In this document: one piece after another, positions 8,297 through 16,963 of the stretch
Position numbering within the stretch: the stretch's first letter is position 1
How the letters are laid out: each line of letters opens with the position of its first letter
NCBI GenBank assembly: GCA_963702565.1
Contig: CAVPDE010000018.1
Location: forward strand, 62,001-126,000
DNA: 64,000 bases
Source of the DNA: CAVPDE01 sp963702565
Lineage (GTDB): Bacteria; Desulfobacterota; DSM-4660; Desulfatiglandales; HGW-15
Direction: 5' to 3'
Notes under the pieces: generated by a model
The model's input: the letters and a program-made list of their open reading frames with translations, nothing else
What the model was told of the DNA's origin: nothing
Databases searched by the model: none
Program-made: the position numbers and the translations under genes

Positions 8297-9507
8297 GCCT
8301 CTTCCTCGGGAATGGCGGCTTTGTAAAAGGTTGCGGCCCCTTGCAGCGCGATTTCCTTCACCATGGCCGGAACAAGGAAGGCCGATCCCCGGGAAACCGG
8401 AAACGCCTCTGCCGCTGCGACATCCGTGATCTCCGCATTCCCCTGAATGCAGATCATGATCTCTAGAGATTTCCTGCTCTTTTCGTGGTAGGGGGCTCCT
8501 TTTTCAAGGGAAAGCCTTGAGAGGACAAACTCCTTTGCCGGACTCGGGTAAATCCATTCGGAACGGTTTCGCGCTTGAGGCTTGATGATTCCTCCCTGGT
8601 TCTCTTCGAAGCGCAGGATTCGCAGGAGCTCAGGGACATCCGCATGCTTTGGAGTCAGTCCTGCACGGATCACGTTGTCCGAGTTGGCCATGAGTTCCAC
8701 CCCGGCGCCCTGGAGGTAGGAGTGAAGCTCACCGGAGCTGATATAGATTGCCTCAGCGGGCTCCAGGTGGATCAGATTCAGAAGGAGGGGGGCAAAAACA
8801 CCCATGTCCTCGGGAAACCATCGATGAAGCCTGATGGCCCAGGTGAAGACAGGATCAGAGGAAGCCATGGGCTCAGCACGCATTATCAGTTCGGAAACGG
8901 CCCTCCTGCGGTCTTCCGCAGCCAGCGCCAGGAGGGCTGAAAAAAATCCGGCAACCCCCTGCGGGGTCCTGTTTTTTCGAAGCAGGCGGATAGGCGTCTC
9001 CAGCGAAGGAACGGGCACTCTGTCAAAGAGTGCAAGGATCTCATCGGTCTTTCGAAAGCCTTTCAGGGCCTCAAAGGGGGTCAGAGCACAGAGGATCTCG
9101 GGTTTATGGTTCCCGTCCCTGTAGTTGCGTACCGGAGCGTCCAGAGGGATCCGGAGACGGTTTTCTTCCGCAAAACCTCGGCGGGCCTGAGGCAGGTCCG
9201 GGTGGGCCTGAATGGACAGAGGCATGGCTGCTGAAAGGATCTTGAACAAGAAAGGCAGCTGGTTTGAAAACTTCCTGGCCGCCTCCGTACCCAGGATATT
9301 TTCAGGATCCCTCCGGATCAAATCCGGAAGGGAGACCCATGCGCCGTCCCACAGGACGTGGGAAACCCCTTTGGGATGGGCCCCCATCCACAGTTCTGCC
9401 ATGGGGCTGGCTGAAGGAGAGGGCTCTCCCAGAAGCTCGGGGATGAAGGTTTTTGACCCCCAGGCATATTCTTGGATCGGGTTCTTGAGGAGTGCGATCC
9501 TTTTCAA
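8293..9507 (-). CDS. manA: mannose-6-phosphate isomerase, class I
   Basis: Interconverts fructose-6-phosphate and mannose-6-phosphate, the entry to GDP-mannose. The N-terminus NPIQEYAWGSKTF, the zinc-site segments IQAHPDLPQA and HKPEI, and the later ISSGELHSYLQG and GVELMANSDNVIRAGLTPKH are all conserved class I signatures. I start at a TTG at 9507 (AGAGG five bases upstream), which gives MKRIALLKNPIQEYAWGS, the normal beginning; the frame stays open to another TTG at 9540. About 404 residues, normal for the family. The downstream GT-B-like gene overlaps it by four bases. Confidence 0.88.
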   Translation of the reverse strand: MKRIALLKNPIQEYAWGSKTFIPELLGEPSPSASPMAELWMGAHPKGVSHVLWDGAWVSLPDLIRRDPENILGTEAARKFSNQLPFLFKILSAAMPLSIQAHPDLPQARRGFAEENRLRIPLDAPVRNYRDGNHKPEILCALTPFEALKGFRKTDEILALFDRVPVPSLETPIRLLRKNRTPQGVAGFFSALLALAAEDRRRAVSELIMRAEPMASSDPVFTWAIRLHRWFPEDMGVFAPLLLNLIHLEPAEAIYISSGELHSYLQGAGVELMANSDNVIRAGLTPKHADVPELLRILRFEENQGGIIKPQARNRSEWIYPSPAKEFVLSRLSLEKGAPYHEKSRKSLEIMICIQGNAEITDVAAAEAFPVSRGSAFLVPAMVKEIALQGAATFYKAAIPEEEA

Positions 9508-9604
9508 GGTTGCCTCTTTGGCTCCGTAACCTGAAAACAAATCTTATCGCTTCCTCCCACACGAAGCCAAGGTTTTTTCACCTCCCTGACGCTACTTTGA
9601 TTAA

Positions 9605-9633
9605 TTGACTGGTAGTTTCTTTTCGACTATATT
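9605..9633 (+). promoter_or_regulatory. sigma-70-type promoter ahead of the cNMP-PilZ gene
   Basis: TTGACT at 9605-9610, a 17-base spacer and TATATT at 9628-9633. This is close to the housekeeping consensus with ideal spacing. The start codon of the cNMP-PilZ gene is about 90 bases downstream at 9723, and nothing else on this strand is nearby. Confidence 0.65.
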
Positions 9634-9722
9634 GAAGAGCACTGCATTACGATTAGCGACATTCAGTCGAATGAATTGCCGCGTGGGTGACGCTTCCTGA
9701 TCCCAGAACGAAAGGGATAATC

Positions 9723-10412
9723 ATGTTTATCTACGTATCTGAAGACACCTATCAGGACGGTCATGTGCTGCTCAAGGAAGGAACCGCAGGGAACTGGCTG
9801 TATGTAGTGATCTCCGGGGCTGTCGAGATTTCCAGGGTGATCGACGGAAAGAAATACGTGATCGACGTGCTCCGGTCCGGTGAGGTTTTTGGCGAAGTGG
9901 GCTTCATAGGAGGAAAGAAGAGAACGGCGACGGCAACGACCATCGGCCAGACCGTGATTGGGTCTGTGGATCGCTCGTCGCTGGACGCGGAATTCAACAA
10001 GCTCTCCTCTGATTTCAGGGCGATTCTCCTGGCCATGGCGAACCGGTTTGAAAAGATGGTCAACCGGGTTGTGGAGTTCTCGTCAAGAACCGACATGCGG
10101 ATTCAGAAGACGCTTTCTCTGACCTACAAAGATGATCAGGCGTTTATCAATGCGTACACGAGAAACATCAGCACGGGGGGGCTGTTCATCAAGACCGATA
10201 AGCCCCTTCGATTGGGAGATCAGTTCCTGCTGCGGCTTCAGGTTCCGGCGCTTCAGGAGCCTCTCAAGGTCTCTTGTGAGGTGGCCTGGGTCAGAGGCCC
10301 GACAGAGGCGACTGCGAAGGAGCCGGCGGGAATGGGCATCAAGTTTATTGAGATGAGCAAGGGCGATCGCGATACGCTCAAGCAGTACCTCGGAAAGATT
10401 ACCAAGGGGTAA
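9723..10412 (+). CDS. cyclic-nucleotide-binding domain fused to a PilZ domain
   Basis: A 229-residue signalling protein. Residues ~1-115 are a cNMP-binding (CAP_ED) beta-roll with LKEGTAGNWLYVVISGAVEI and GEVFGEVGFIGG; residues ~125-225 are a PilZ-like domain with YTRNISTGGLFIKTDKPLRLGDQFLLRL and GMGIKFIEMS. The PilZ N-x-S-x-x-G motif is present, but the arginine pair (RxxxR) usually needed for c-di-GMP is not obvious, so this is closer to the Myxococcus-type PilZ paralogues. It has no DNA-binding domain, so it may act as an adaptor. The ATG at 9723 is used; a GTG at 9687 would add 12 residues. Confidence 0.85.
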   Translation: MFIYVSEDTYQDGHVLLKEGTAGNWLYVVISGAVEISRVIDGKKYVIDVLRSGEVFGEVGFIGGKKRTATATTIGQTVIGSVDRSSLDAEFNKLSSDFRAILLAMANRFEKMVNRVVEFSSRTDMRIQKTLSLTYKDDQAFINAYTRNISTGGLFIKTDKPLRLGDQFLLRLQVPALQEPLKVSCEVAWVRGPTEATAKEPAGMGIKFIEMSKGDRDTLKQYLGKITKG

Positions 10413-10478
10413 GTTATAAATCGATCCACTCCGGGGCCATGGGCAGATGAAACGCTCATGGCCCCTTGATTTTTTCTT

Positions 10479-10507
10479 TTGACAAGCGAAAGGGGAAATA
10501 CTATATT
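10479..10507 (+). promoter_or_regulatory. promoter of the TetR-RND efflux operon
   Basis: TTGACA at 10479-10484, exactly 17 bases of spacer, then TATATT at 10502-10507. The last base of the -10 element is the first base of the 18-bp palindromic operator, so repressor binding would block both RNA polymerase binding and the start site near 10514. Confidence 0.85.
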
Positions 10508-10524
10508 TACCTACCGGTAGGTAA
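10507..10524. promoter_or_regulatory. 18-bp perfect palindromic operator for the TetR-family repressor
   Basis: TTACCTACCGGTAGGTAA is a perfect inverted repeat that overlaps the -10 box and the presumed transcription start of the operon whose first gene is a TetR regulator. Palindromes of the TACC...GGTA type are usual TetR-family operators next to RND pumps. Autoregulation by the product of the following gene is therefore the simplest reading. Confidence 0.85.
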
Positions 10525-10532
10525 GATTGGAA

Positions 10533-11204
10533 ATGAAGCTGGGTTTTCCGCCGTCCGAAGGCATTTCAAGAGTGGGGGAAGGCGTCCTTAGAGTGGAGCA
10601 GGGCGAAAGAAATAGAAATCATGAACCGGGTGCGAGAAAAGCGCTCCTTCTTGCGGCCATCACTCTTTTTGCGGAAAAAGGGTATGCGAGCACTTCGGTT
10701 CGGGAAATCGTATCCATTGCGGGAGTAAGCAAGCCGGTTCTCTACTACTATTTTCAGAGCAAGGAAGGCTTGTTTCAGGCTATCCTGGATTGGGCGGCGG
10801 AAGAGCAGGAAGTCATCCTGGGAGAGGCCCTGCGAAAACCGGGCACAGCTCTTGAGCGCATCGTTCATCTGTATCGCCGCATCTATCAGGGGCTGATGGA
10901 GAACGTGCAGCTTTTCAAGCTCATCAATCATTTGTTCTTTGGTCCTCCCCAGGGCGCTCCCGGCTATGACATCGAACGGTTTCACCGCCGGATGGCGGAG
11001 GTCATCAAGGCAATTTACCTGGAAGGCGTCGGAGGTGGCGAGGTCAGAGAGATCGATCCGGAGGAGGCGACGCTCCTCGTGCTCGGGGTGACCGACTACT
11101 GCTTTCACCTGGATTATCTCCACCCGGAATCCATGGATCCGGAAAGAGCCGGGAGACTGCTGCGCCTCGCTTTCCAGGGGCTATCAGAAAGGAAGACAGG
11201 TTGA
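10533..11204 (+). CDS. TetR/AcrR family transcriptional repressor
   Basis: The helix-turn-helix is at ALLLAAITLFAEKGYASTSVREIVSIAGVSKPVLYYYFQSKEGLF, a textbook TetR N-terminal domain, followed by a helical ligand-binding domain without further recognisable motif. The start is uncertain: ATG at 10533 gives about 223 residues but leaves almost no untranslated leader; GTG codons at 10572 and 10593 (GGAAGG about 10 bases before the latter) would place the start nearer the HTH, as is typical. The gene ends three bases before the membrane-fusion gene, so it is in one operon with the pump it presumably represses. Confidence 0.9.
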   Translation: MKLGFPPSEGISRVGEGVLRVEQGERNRNHEPGARKALLLAAITLFAEKGYASTSVREIVSIAGVSKPVLYYYFQSKEGLFQAILDWAAEEQEVILGEALRKPGTALERIVHLYRRIYQGLMENVQLFKLINHLFFGPPQGAPGYDIERFHRRMAEVIKAIYLEGVGGGEVREIDPEEATLLVLGVTDYCFHLDYLHPESMDPERAGRLLRLAFQGLSERKTG

Positions 11205-11207
11205 GGT

Positions 11208-12257
11208 ATGAGACGTTTGCGTTGGTTTGATCATCAGGTGCTTCTGGTGATTCTGGCTCTTGCTTTTGCAGCCGGGTGCACTCGTTCGGAGAGCAGTGCC
11301 AAGCCGGAGAACAACCAGAGCAAAGCGGTCAAGGTTTCGGTCGTGCGGGTTGACCCTGCTCCCATGAAGGACATTCTCGTTCTGCCCGGAGAGACGGAAG
11401 CGTGGCAAGACGTGCGGGTTGCTGCGGATATGGCGGGGCGGGTGGAGTGGATCGGCCCCAAAGAGGGCCAGACCGTGAAAGAGGGAGATCTCATCGCCAA
11501 GATCGATGTGGCCGCTCTCAAGGCAGCGCTCGATCGAGCGGAGGCTGCTCAGAAGCTTGCCGACGATCTCTATCAGAGACGCTTCAAGCTGTTCGAGAGA
11601 AACATCATCAACCAGGAGGAGCTGGACAAAAGCGAAACAGAGAGAACTCTTGCCCGGGCCAACTTCAGGCAGATGCAGATCGAGTACGAGCGAGGCTTTC
11701 TGAAAGCTCCCCTGACCGGCATGGTCAACCACCTTTTCGTCGATGAAGGGGAATTCGTGGACAAGGGCAAGCCCTTTGTCGACCTGGTCAATGTGGACAA
11801 GATCAAGATCAACGTGAATGTTCCTGAGTTGGACGTGCGCTATCTGAAGGCGGGCCAGAAGACCATGGTCCGCGTGGACGCGTTTCCGGATCGAGAACTT
11901 TTTGGAATCATCGATTTCGTGGCTTACAAGGCAGACCCTGCAACGAAAAGCTTTCACGTCAAGGTCCTTGTGGACAATCGGGGTCATGAGATCCGGCCGG
12001 GCATGATCGCCCGTGTGGCGTTTCTCCGCCGCGTCATTCCCGACGCCCTGGCAGCCCCCATATTCTCCATCGTGGACAAGGGCGGAGAGCGCATCCTCTT
12101 CGTGGCAATAGACGGCGTGGCTCATGCGCGAACCATTTCCATCGGGGTGATCGAGGGCGACAAGATCCAGATCACCAAAGGGCTTCAGCCCGGGGACAAT
12201 CTCATTGTCGTGGGTCAGAAGGAAGTGGAAGAGGGGATGAGGGTTCAGATCCAATGA
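11208..12257 (+). CDS. RND efflux periplasmic adaptor (membrane fusion) lipoprotein
   Basis: 349 residues. An N-terminal signal ends in the lipobox-like FAAGC (Cys near residue 24), so it is likely a lipoprotein. The HlyD/AcrA pattern is clear: a first half-lipoyl segment (ADMAGRVEWIGPKEGQTVKEGDLIAKID), a short alpha-helical hairpin rich in charged residues (KALDRAEAAQKLADDLYQR...), a second half-lipoyl segment (LKAPLTGMVNHLFVDEGEFVDKG), then beta-barrel and membrane-proximal domains. The short hairpin groups it with small MFPs rather than AcrA. Its stop overlaps the start of the permease gene (ATGA). No TolC-like outer-membrane gene is in the operon. Confidence 0.92.
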   Translation: MRRLRWFDHQVLLVILALAFAAGCTRSESSAKPENNQSKAVKVSVVRVDPAPMKDILVLPGETEAWQDVRVAADMAGRVEWIGPKEGQTVKEGDLIAKIDVAALKAALDRAEAAQKLADDLYQRRFKLFERNIINQEELDKSETERTLARANFRQMQIEYERGFLKAPLTGMVNHLFVDEGEFVDKGKPFVDLVNVDKIKINVNVPELDVRYLKAGQKTMVRVDAFPDRELFGIIDFVAYKADPATKSFHVKVLVDNRGHEIRPGMIARVAFLRRVIPDALAAPIFSIVDKGGERILFVAIDGVAHARTISIGVIEGDKIQITKGLQPGDNLIVVGQKEVEEGMRVQIQ

Positions 12258-15200
12258 TCGTCAATCATCTCGCTCTAAAACGCCCTGCCGCCGTTCTGGC
12301 CCTCCTGGTTTTTCTCGTTCTGGCCGGTGTCTACAGTTATGTGGTCCTGCCTCGTGAGTCCTTCCCGGACATCACCATTCCCTATGTCTTCGTGACCACG
12401 ACCTATGAAGGGGTGGCGCCTGAAGACATGGAGAAACTAATCACCATCCCTATTGAGAGAAAAATCAAAGGCATTTCGGATCTGGAAGAAATCCGCTCCA
12501 CCTCGGCGGAGGGCATCTCCACCGTGGCCGTGAAGTTCCTGCCCGGGGTGGATATCGATGACGCCCTCCAGAAGGTGAGGGACAAGGTGGATCAGGCCAA
12601 GCAGGACCTGCCCCAGGACCTCAAGGATGATCCGGTGATCCAGGAGGTGAACTTTTCGGACATCCCCGTGATACGGGTTGTTCTTTCCGGCCCTTTCAGC
12701 CTGAGAAGGCTCCAGAATTTTGCCGAAGACCTTGAAGACAGAATCGAATCCATTCCAGGGGTTCTGGATGCGCGCATGACCGGAGGCCTGGACCGGGAGA
12801 TCCATGTCGAGTTCGACCTGGATCGCGTGGGAGCCTACAACGTTCCTTTTTCAAGCCTGATCAGCGCCGTCACTCGAAGCAATGTGAACATGCCGAGCGG
12901 CAGCATGGATATCGGCGAAGGAAAATATCTGGTGAGGGTGCCGGAGGACTTCAAGCACCCCTCCGAGATTTTCTCCATTGTGGCTTTTGTCCGGGACGGA
13001 AAGCCGGTTTACCTGCGAGATGTCGCGTTCATCAACGACAGCCACAAGGATCCCCTCACGCGCAGCCGGATCAACGGCGAGAGAAGCGTCACCCTGGCCA
13101 TCCAGAAGCGGAGCGGCGAGAATATCCTGCGAGTCACGGACGAGGTCAAGCGGATCGTTGAAGAGATGAGGCCCCTCTTCCCTCCTGCCCTCAAGATCGA
13201 TCTGACCTCCGACATGTCCCATGATGTGCGGCTCATGGTCTCGGACCTTGAAAACAACATCATCTCCGGTCTGATCCTTGTTCTGGCGGTCATTTTTGCC
13301 TTCATCGGCACGCAATCGGCCGTCTTTATCTCTCTGGCCATTCCCTATTCCATGTTCATGACCTTCATGGTTCTGCAGGGGTTTGACATTACCCTCAACA
13401 TGGTCGTGCTTTTTTCTCTGGTTCTGGCCCTGGGCATGCTGGTGGATAACGGCATCGTGATCGTGGAGAACATCTATCGTCACATGCAGCAGGGGAAAAC
13501 CCGGGAAGAGGCAGCGCGGGTCGCCACCGACCAGGTGGCCTGGCCGGTCATCACCTCGACACTCACCACGCTGGGGGCTTTTGCCCCGCTCATGTTCTGG
13601 CCGGGAATCATGGGGGAGTTCATGTTTTTTCTCCCCCAGACCGTGATTATTGTGCTCACCGCCTCTCTCTTTGTGGCTCTGGTCATCAATCCCGTGCTGT
13701 CCTCGCGCTACCAGAAGGTCCAGGCGGCGGTTCAGGACAACCCGTCACGGGAAAAGGAGCCTTGGGTCAAGAGAGCCTATCTCCGGTTCCTTAGCTGGGC
13801 TCTGGACCACCGGCTGATCGTGGTGCTCACCGGCGTCCTCCTTCTCTTTTTTTCGGTAGCCGGGTTCGCCCTCTTCGGCAAGGGAAGCGAATTCTTTCCG
13901 GACACAGAACCCCGGAGAGCCTATGTGCACCTTAAAGCTCCTGTAGGAACCAACCTGGATACCTCCGACCGGTTGGTCGGCCAAGTGGAAAAGGTCGTTT
14001 CCGAATACCCGGACATCCGCTACGTGATTTCAAACATCGGATCCTTCGGAGGGGACCCCTTTGAGCAGGGAGGCACCGGCACCCACATCAACCGGGTGGC
14101 TCTCGATTTCAAGGACTTCCACGAACGGTCCAGACCCTCGTCGGAGATTGTGAAGGAAATCAGGGAGCGGCTCCTCAGGACCATCAAGGGTGCGGAGGTG
14201 CAGGTCGAAAAAGAGAAAGAGGGTCCGCCCACAGGACCACCGGTCAACATCGAGATCACGGGTGAAGACCTCCTCTTGCTGGGAGACCTTGCGCATCGCC
14301 TTCGGGAGAGGATCAAGGACATCCCGGGCCTGGTGGACCTGAAGGACAATTTTGTCAAAGGCAAACCGGAGATACGGGTGAGGATCGACAAGGAAAAGGC
14401 GGCCCTGCTCAATCTGGATGCCTACACCATCGCCTATACGGTCAAAGCGGCGATCAACGGGGTCAAGGTGGGCGTGTACCGGGAAGGCAAGGAAGAGTAT
14501 GACATTTTGGCGCGGCTTCCTGAAAAGGACCGGCGCTCCGTGGAAAACCTCCAGAGGATCACCGTGTCCGGTCCAAAGGGGGAGCCTGTCCCTCTCACCA
14601 CAGTCGCCGAGGTTTCTCTCACGACCGGCGTGGGGGCCATCCAACGCCTTGACCAGAAACGGGTGGTCACCGTGTCCGGGGATGTGGCGGGTCGGCTTGC
14701 CAATGACGTGATCAAGGAGATCGATCAGCGGTTGAAGCAGGACTTCGCCTGGCCGCGGGGGTATGAGCACCGCTTCACCGGTGAGCAGAGGGAGCAGGAA
14801 AAGGCTCAAGCCTTTCTGAGCAAGGCGTTTGTCTCGGCCCTGTTCATTATCCTCATGATCCTTATGGCCCAGTTCAATTCTTTCACCACACCCGTAATCA
14901 TTCTCTCCTCGGTGGTGTTATCCCTCATCGGCGTGTTTTTCGGCCTCCTGGTCACGGGCACGGCCTTCGGCATCATCATGACCGGCATCGGCGTGATCAG
15001 CCTGGCCGGGGTGGTGGTCAACAACGCCATTGTGCTCATTGATTACTACCACCAGCTTCTGGCCAGGGGCGTGGCCTGCCGTGACGCATTGCTGCAGGCG
15101 GGGCTCACTCGGTTCCGTCCGGTCATGCTCACAGCGATTACAACGCTTCTCGGTTTGCTGCCCATGGCCACGGGAGTGAGCTTTGATTTCAAGAAGTTTG

Positions 15201-15361
15201 GCTGGGACATCGGTAGCGAGTCCTCCCAGTGGTGGGGGCCCATGGCGGTGGCGGTGATCTTCGGCCTCGGAGTAGCCACCCTCCTCACACTGGTGGTGGT
15301 GCCTGTTCTCTGCTCCCTGGAATTCAGCCTGAAGCACAGGTCAGCGTGCAGGGGCGCATAG
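12254..15361 (+). CDS. RND efflux transporter permease (AcrB/HAE family)
   Basis: A 1035-residue inner-membrane proton/substrate antiporter, normal family length, with the two-fold arrangement: a first helix (VLALLVFLVLAGVYSYVVLP), a large periplasmic loop (~40-330), helices 2-6 including VVLFSLVLALGMLVDNGIVIVENIY, a second periplasmic loop (~560-870), and helices 8-12 with the matching SLAGVVVNNAIVLIDYY. In helix 4 only one Asp is present (LVDN) where AcrB has a DD pair. It is translationally coupled to the adaptor. Substrates cannot be deduced; the TetR regulator suggests inducible export of hydrophobic compounds. Confidence 0.93.
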   Translation: MIVNHLALKRPAAVLALLVFLVLAGVYSYVVLPRESFPDITIPYVFVTTTYEGVAPEDMEKLITIPIERKIKGISDLEEIRSTSAEGISTVAVKFLPGVDIDDALQKVRDKVDQAKQDLPQDLKDDPVIQEVNFSDIPVIRVVLSGPFSLRRLQNFAEDLEDRIESIPGVLDARMTGGLDREIHVEFDLDRVGAYNVPFSSLISAVTRSNVNMPSGSMDIGEGKYLVRVPEDFKHPSEIFSIVAFVRDGKPVYLRDVAFINDSHKDPLTRSRINGERSVTLAIQKRSGENILRVTDEVKRIVEEMRPLFPPALKIDLTSDMSHDVRLMVSDLENNIISGLILVLAVIFAFIGTQSAVFISLAIPYSMFMTFMVLQGFDITLNMVVLFSLVLALGMLVDNGIVIVENIYRHMQQGKTREEAARVATDQVAWPVITSTLTTLGAFAPLMFWPGIMGEFMFFLPQTVIIVLTASLFVALVINPVLSSRYQKVQAAVQDNPSREKEPWVKRAYLRFLSWALDHRLIVVLTGVLLLFFSVAGFALFGKGSEFFPDTEPRRAYVHLKAPVGTNLDTSDRLVGQVEKVVSEYPDIRYVISNIGSFGGDPFEQGGTGTHINRVALDFKDFHERSRPSSEIVKEIRERLLRTIKGAEVQVEKEKEGPPTGPPVNIEITGEDLLLLGDLAHRLRERIKDIPGLVDLKDNFVKGKPEIRVRIDKEKAALLNLDAYTIAYTVKAAINGVKVGVYREGKEEYDILARLPEKDRRSVENLQRITVSGPKGEPVPLTTVAEVSLTTGVGAIQRLDQKRVVTVSGDVAGRLANDVIKEIDQRLKQDFAWPRGYEHRFTGEQREQEKAQAFLSKAFVSALFIILMILMAQFNSFTTPVIILSSVVLSLIGVFFGLLVTGTAFGIIMTGIGVISLAGVVVNNAIVLIDYYHQLLARGVACRDALLQAGLTRFRPVMLTAITTLLGLLPMATGVSFDFKKFGWDIGSESSQWWGPMAVAVIFGLGVATLLTLVVVPVLCSLEFSLKHRSACRGA

Positions 15362-15369
15362 ACGTCATT

Positions 15370-15604
15370 GAGCCCAGGCCCGGGGGGTGTGGTCTCTGGC
15401 GAGCTCGCAACCGGAAATGGACCCTTCCCCCTAATCGCCCCCTTGCCTTCGAACCTTCCTCAGATGCGGCGCAGACCTTCAAACCAGTCGGAGGGTCTGT
15501 ACCAAAGGGCTTTTACCGTAACCCACTGACTTTTCGGCGCCGCTTTACCACCGTGAAGAAATGGTTGCGGCTCTAAAGAGACCACACCCCCCGGTCCGGG
15601 GCTC
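15370..15604. mobile_element. MITE-like element with ~42-bp imperfect terminal inverted repeats
   Basis: The left end (from 15370: GAGCCC, then a 17-bp core CCGGGGGGTGTGGTCTC at 15380-15396 and further to CGCAACC near 15411) is repeated in reverse complement at the right end (core 15578-15594, outer end GGGCTC at 15604). The arms pair over about 42 positions with a few mismatches. The 150-bp interior has no convincing reading frame, and contains smaller hairpins. It fills most of the 349-base gap between the RND permease and the bactofilin gene. It could be a non-autonomous transposable element or a structured RNA; no clear target duplication was found. Confidence 0.55.
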
Positions 15605-15710
15605 GAACATGTTTCGGTTGAGGCCGTGGGCCTGCATGAAAGGGGCAATTGAAAAAAAGCCGATGAAGGTGTAAGACTGTCAGCACTACACTTGTTGGAG
15701 GACGCCGCCC

Positions 15711-16358
15711 ATGAAAAACGGGGACAAAGGGGTCACGTTTCTAGGGAAAGATACCCGCTTCGAAGGGACGCTGCGATTCCAGGGCACCATGAGGATCGAC
15801 GGTCATTTCAAAGGGGAAATCTTGGCTCAAGGGAACCTCATTGTGGGAGAAAGTGCGCTGGTCGAGGGCGATCTGAAAGTTTCCTATGCTTCGGTTAGCG
15901 GAGAAGTGCACGGGAATATTATTGCTGAACAGCGGGTGGACCTGCGCGCTCCGAGCAAGGTCTTCGGGAATATCCAGTCTCCCGCCGTGGTGATGGAGGA
16001 AGGGGTCATCTTCGAGGGAACCACGAAGATGTACCAGGCCAAGCGGGGTGAAGGAAGGACAGAGTTAATTGATGCCAAGGACTACCATGGGGGCCCCCCT
16101 CCCAACCTCACGGCGATCTACGGGATGGTGAAGGACCAGAACACGGGCCAGCCGATCAAGAATGCCCGGGTGTTCTGCAAGGGGGACGGGAAGAGCAGGA
16201 CGGAAACGAATTCCTCAGGGTACTATGAACTGATCCATCTGAAAGACGCGAAATGGAAAATGATCGTGGAGGCAGATGGCTATAAGAAAGAGAAGGCTGA
16301 GGTGACCATTTCGGGAATGGGCACGTACCAGCAGGATTTCAATCTTACGCCGAAGTAG
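15711..16358 (+). CDS. bactofilin fused to a carboxypeptidase-regulatory-like domain
   Basis: 215 residues. Residues 1-~115 form a bactofilin domain (polymer-forming right-handed beta-helix): TRFEGTLRFQGTMRIDGHFKGEI, GNLIVGESALVEGDL, VSGEVHGNIIAEQRVDL and KVFGNIQSPAVVMEEGVIFEG are the usual rungs. Residues ~130-215 are a CarboxypepD_reg-like beta-sandwich (IYGMVKDQNTGQPIKNARVFCKGDGKSRTETNSSGYYEL). Bactofilins form cytoskeletal filaments on the inner membrane; the C-terminal sandwich, usually found on extracytoplasmic proteins, is an unusual addition. No signal peptide is seen, so the protein should be cytoplasmic. GGAGG lies about 10 bases before the ATG. Confidence 0.85.
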   Translation: MKNGDKGVTFLGKDTRFEGTLRFQGTMRIDGHFKGEILAQGNLIVGESALVEGDLKVSYASVSGEVHGNIIAEQRVDLRAPSKVFGNIQSPAVVMEEGVIFEGTTKMYQAKRGEGRTELIDAKDYHGGPPPNLTAIYGMVKDQNTGQPIKNARVFCKGDGKSRTETNSSGYYELIHLKDAKWKMIVEADGYKKEKAEVTISGMGTYQQDFNLTPK

Positions 16359-16364
16359 TGAACT

Positions 16365-16386
16365 GCTGTCGGACGAAGCCGACAGC
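16365..16386 (+). terminator. hairpin just after the bactofilin stop
   Basis: GCTGTCGG (16365-16372) and CCGACAGC (16379-16386) form an 8-bp perfect stem with a 6-base loop, seven bases after the stop codon. No T-run follows, so it would be a weak or factor-assisted terminator or an mRNA-end stabiliser. Confidence 0.5.
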
Positions 16387-16389
16387 GCG

Positions 16390-16478
16390 AGGCACAAAGG
16401 TGCAAAGGCACAGAGGCACAAAGCAGAGAAACTCTTTTCGTCTGCTCTGTCCCTTTGTCCCTCTGTGCCTTTGTGCCT
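16390..16478. repeat. palindrome made of GGCACAAAG-type words
   Basis: The left arm repeats the words AGGCACAAAGG, GCAAAGGCACAGAGG and GCACAAAG; the right arm (about 16442-16478) carries the reverse complements CTCTGTCCCTTTG, CCCTCTGTGCC and TTTGTGCCT. The two arms fold into a long imperfect hairpin. It lies between the bactofilin terminator and the next gene. Confidence 0.7.
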
Positions 16479-16548
16479 GCACGGAGGGTGGCGAAGTTTT
16501 CGCCTAAAGATAGGCGTATTGGAACAGCCTGGTTGAAGGAGGAGAACG

Positions 16549-16944
16549 GTGAGCGACGAAGCGATCAGAAAAAGAACTCAGGAGACGGCCAAGAAGCTTT
16601 TCGGAGGCGGGATCAAAATGGACCCGCCCTACCTGACCTGGAAGGAGTTCGACAAGGATCTTGCCAATGATTTTTCCATGCACATCACAGGCAATCTGTA
16701 TTCGAGGACCGTCCTCACCCTTCCTGAAAGGCAAATGGCGGCCTGTGCCATGTTGGCGGCCCTTCGCGCAAGGGATGAACTGAAGCTTCATGTCAACGCG
16801 GCCCTGAATGTGGGGTGCGATCCCAGGAAGCTCGCAGAGATCTTTTTCCAGCTTGCCACCTATGCGGGCATGCCCTCCGTCAACGAAGCCCTTGCCGTGT
16901 ACCGCGAAGTTCTCAAAGAGCGGGGCGAGTGGCCGATCAAGTGA
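16549..16944 (+). CDS. carboxymuconolactone decarboxylase (CMD/AhpD-like) family protein
   Basis: 131 residues, GTG start with AAGGAGGAG upstream. The protein has the CMD helical pattern: a first part ending in LTLPERQMAACAMLAALRARDELKLHVNAALNVGCDPRKLAEIFFQLATYAGMPSVNEALAVYREV. The conserved ExxxxALLxAL-type helix and the GxPxxxxAL segment are visible. The CxxC peroxidase motif of AhpD is absent (the two cysteines are far apart), so a thiol peroxidase role is unlikely. Family members include gamma-carboxymuconolactone decarboxylase and many uncharacterised proteins. An MFS transporter gene follows after 19 bases, which suggests uptake plus modification of an aromatic or organic acid. Confidence 0.82.
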   Translation: MSDEAIRKRTQETAKKLFGGGIKMDPPYLTWKEFDKDLANDFSMHITGNLYSRTVLTLPERQMAACAMLAALRARDELKLHVNAALNVGCDPRKLAEIFFQLATYAGMPSVNEALAVYREVLKERGEWPIK

Positions 16945-16963
16945 TCCAAAAAAAAGAAAACCC

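Noticed and set aside
11184..12254. Long open frame on the minus strand opposite the efflux adaptor gene
   Set aside because: It mirrors the coding frame of a well-supported adaptor gene and has no motif; a shadow of codon bias.
15229..15648. Frames spanning the MITE-like element after the RND permease
   Set aside because: No motif or ribosome-binding site, and they cross the inverted ends.
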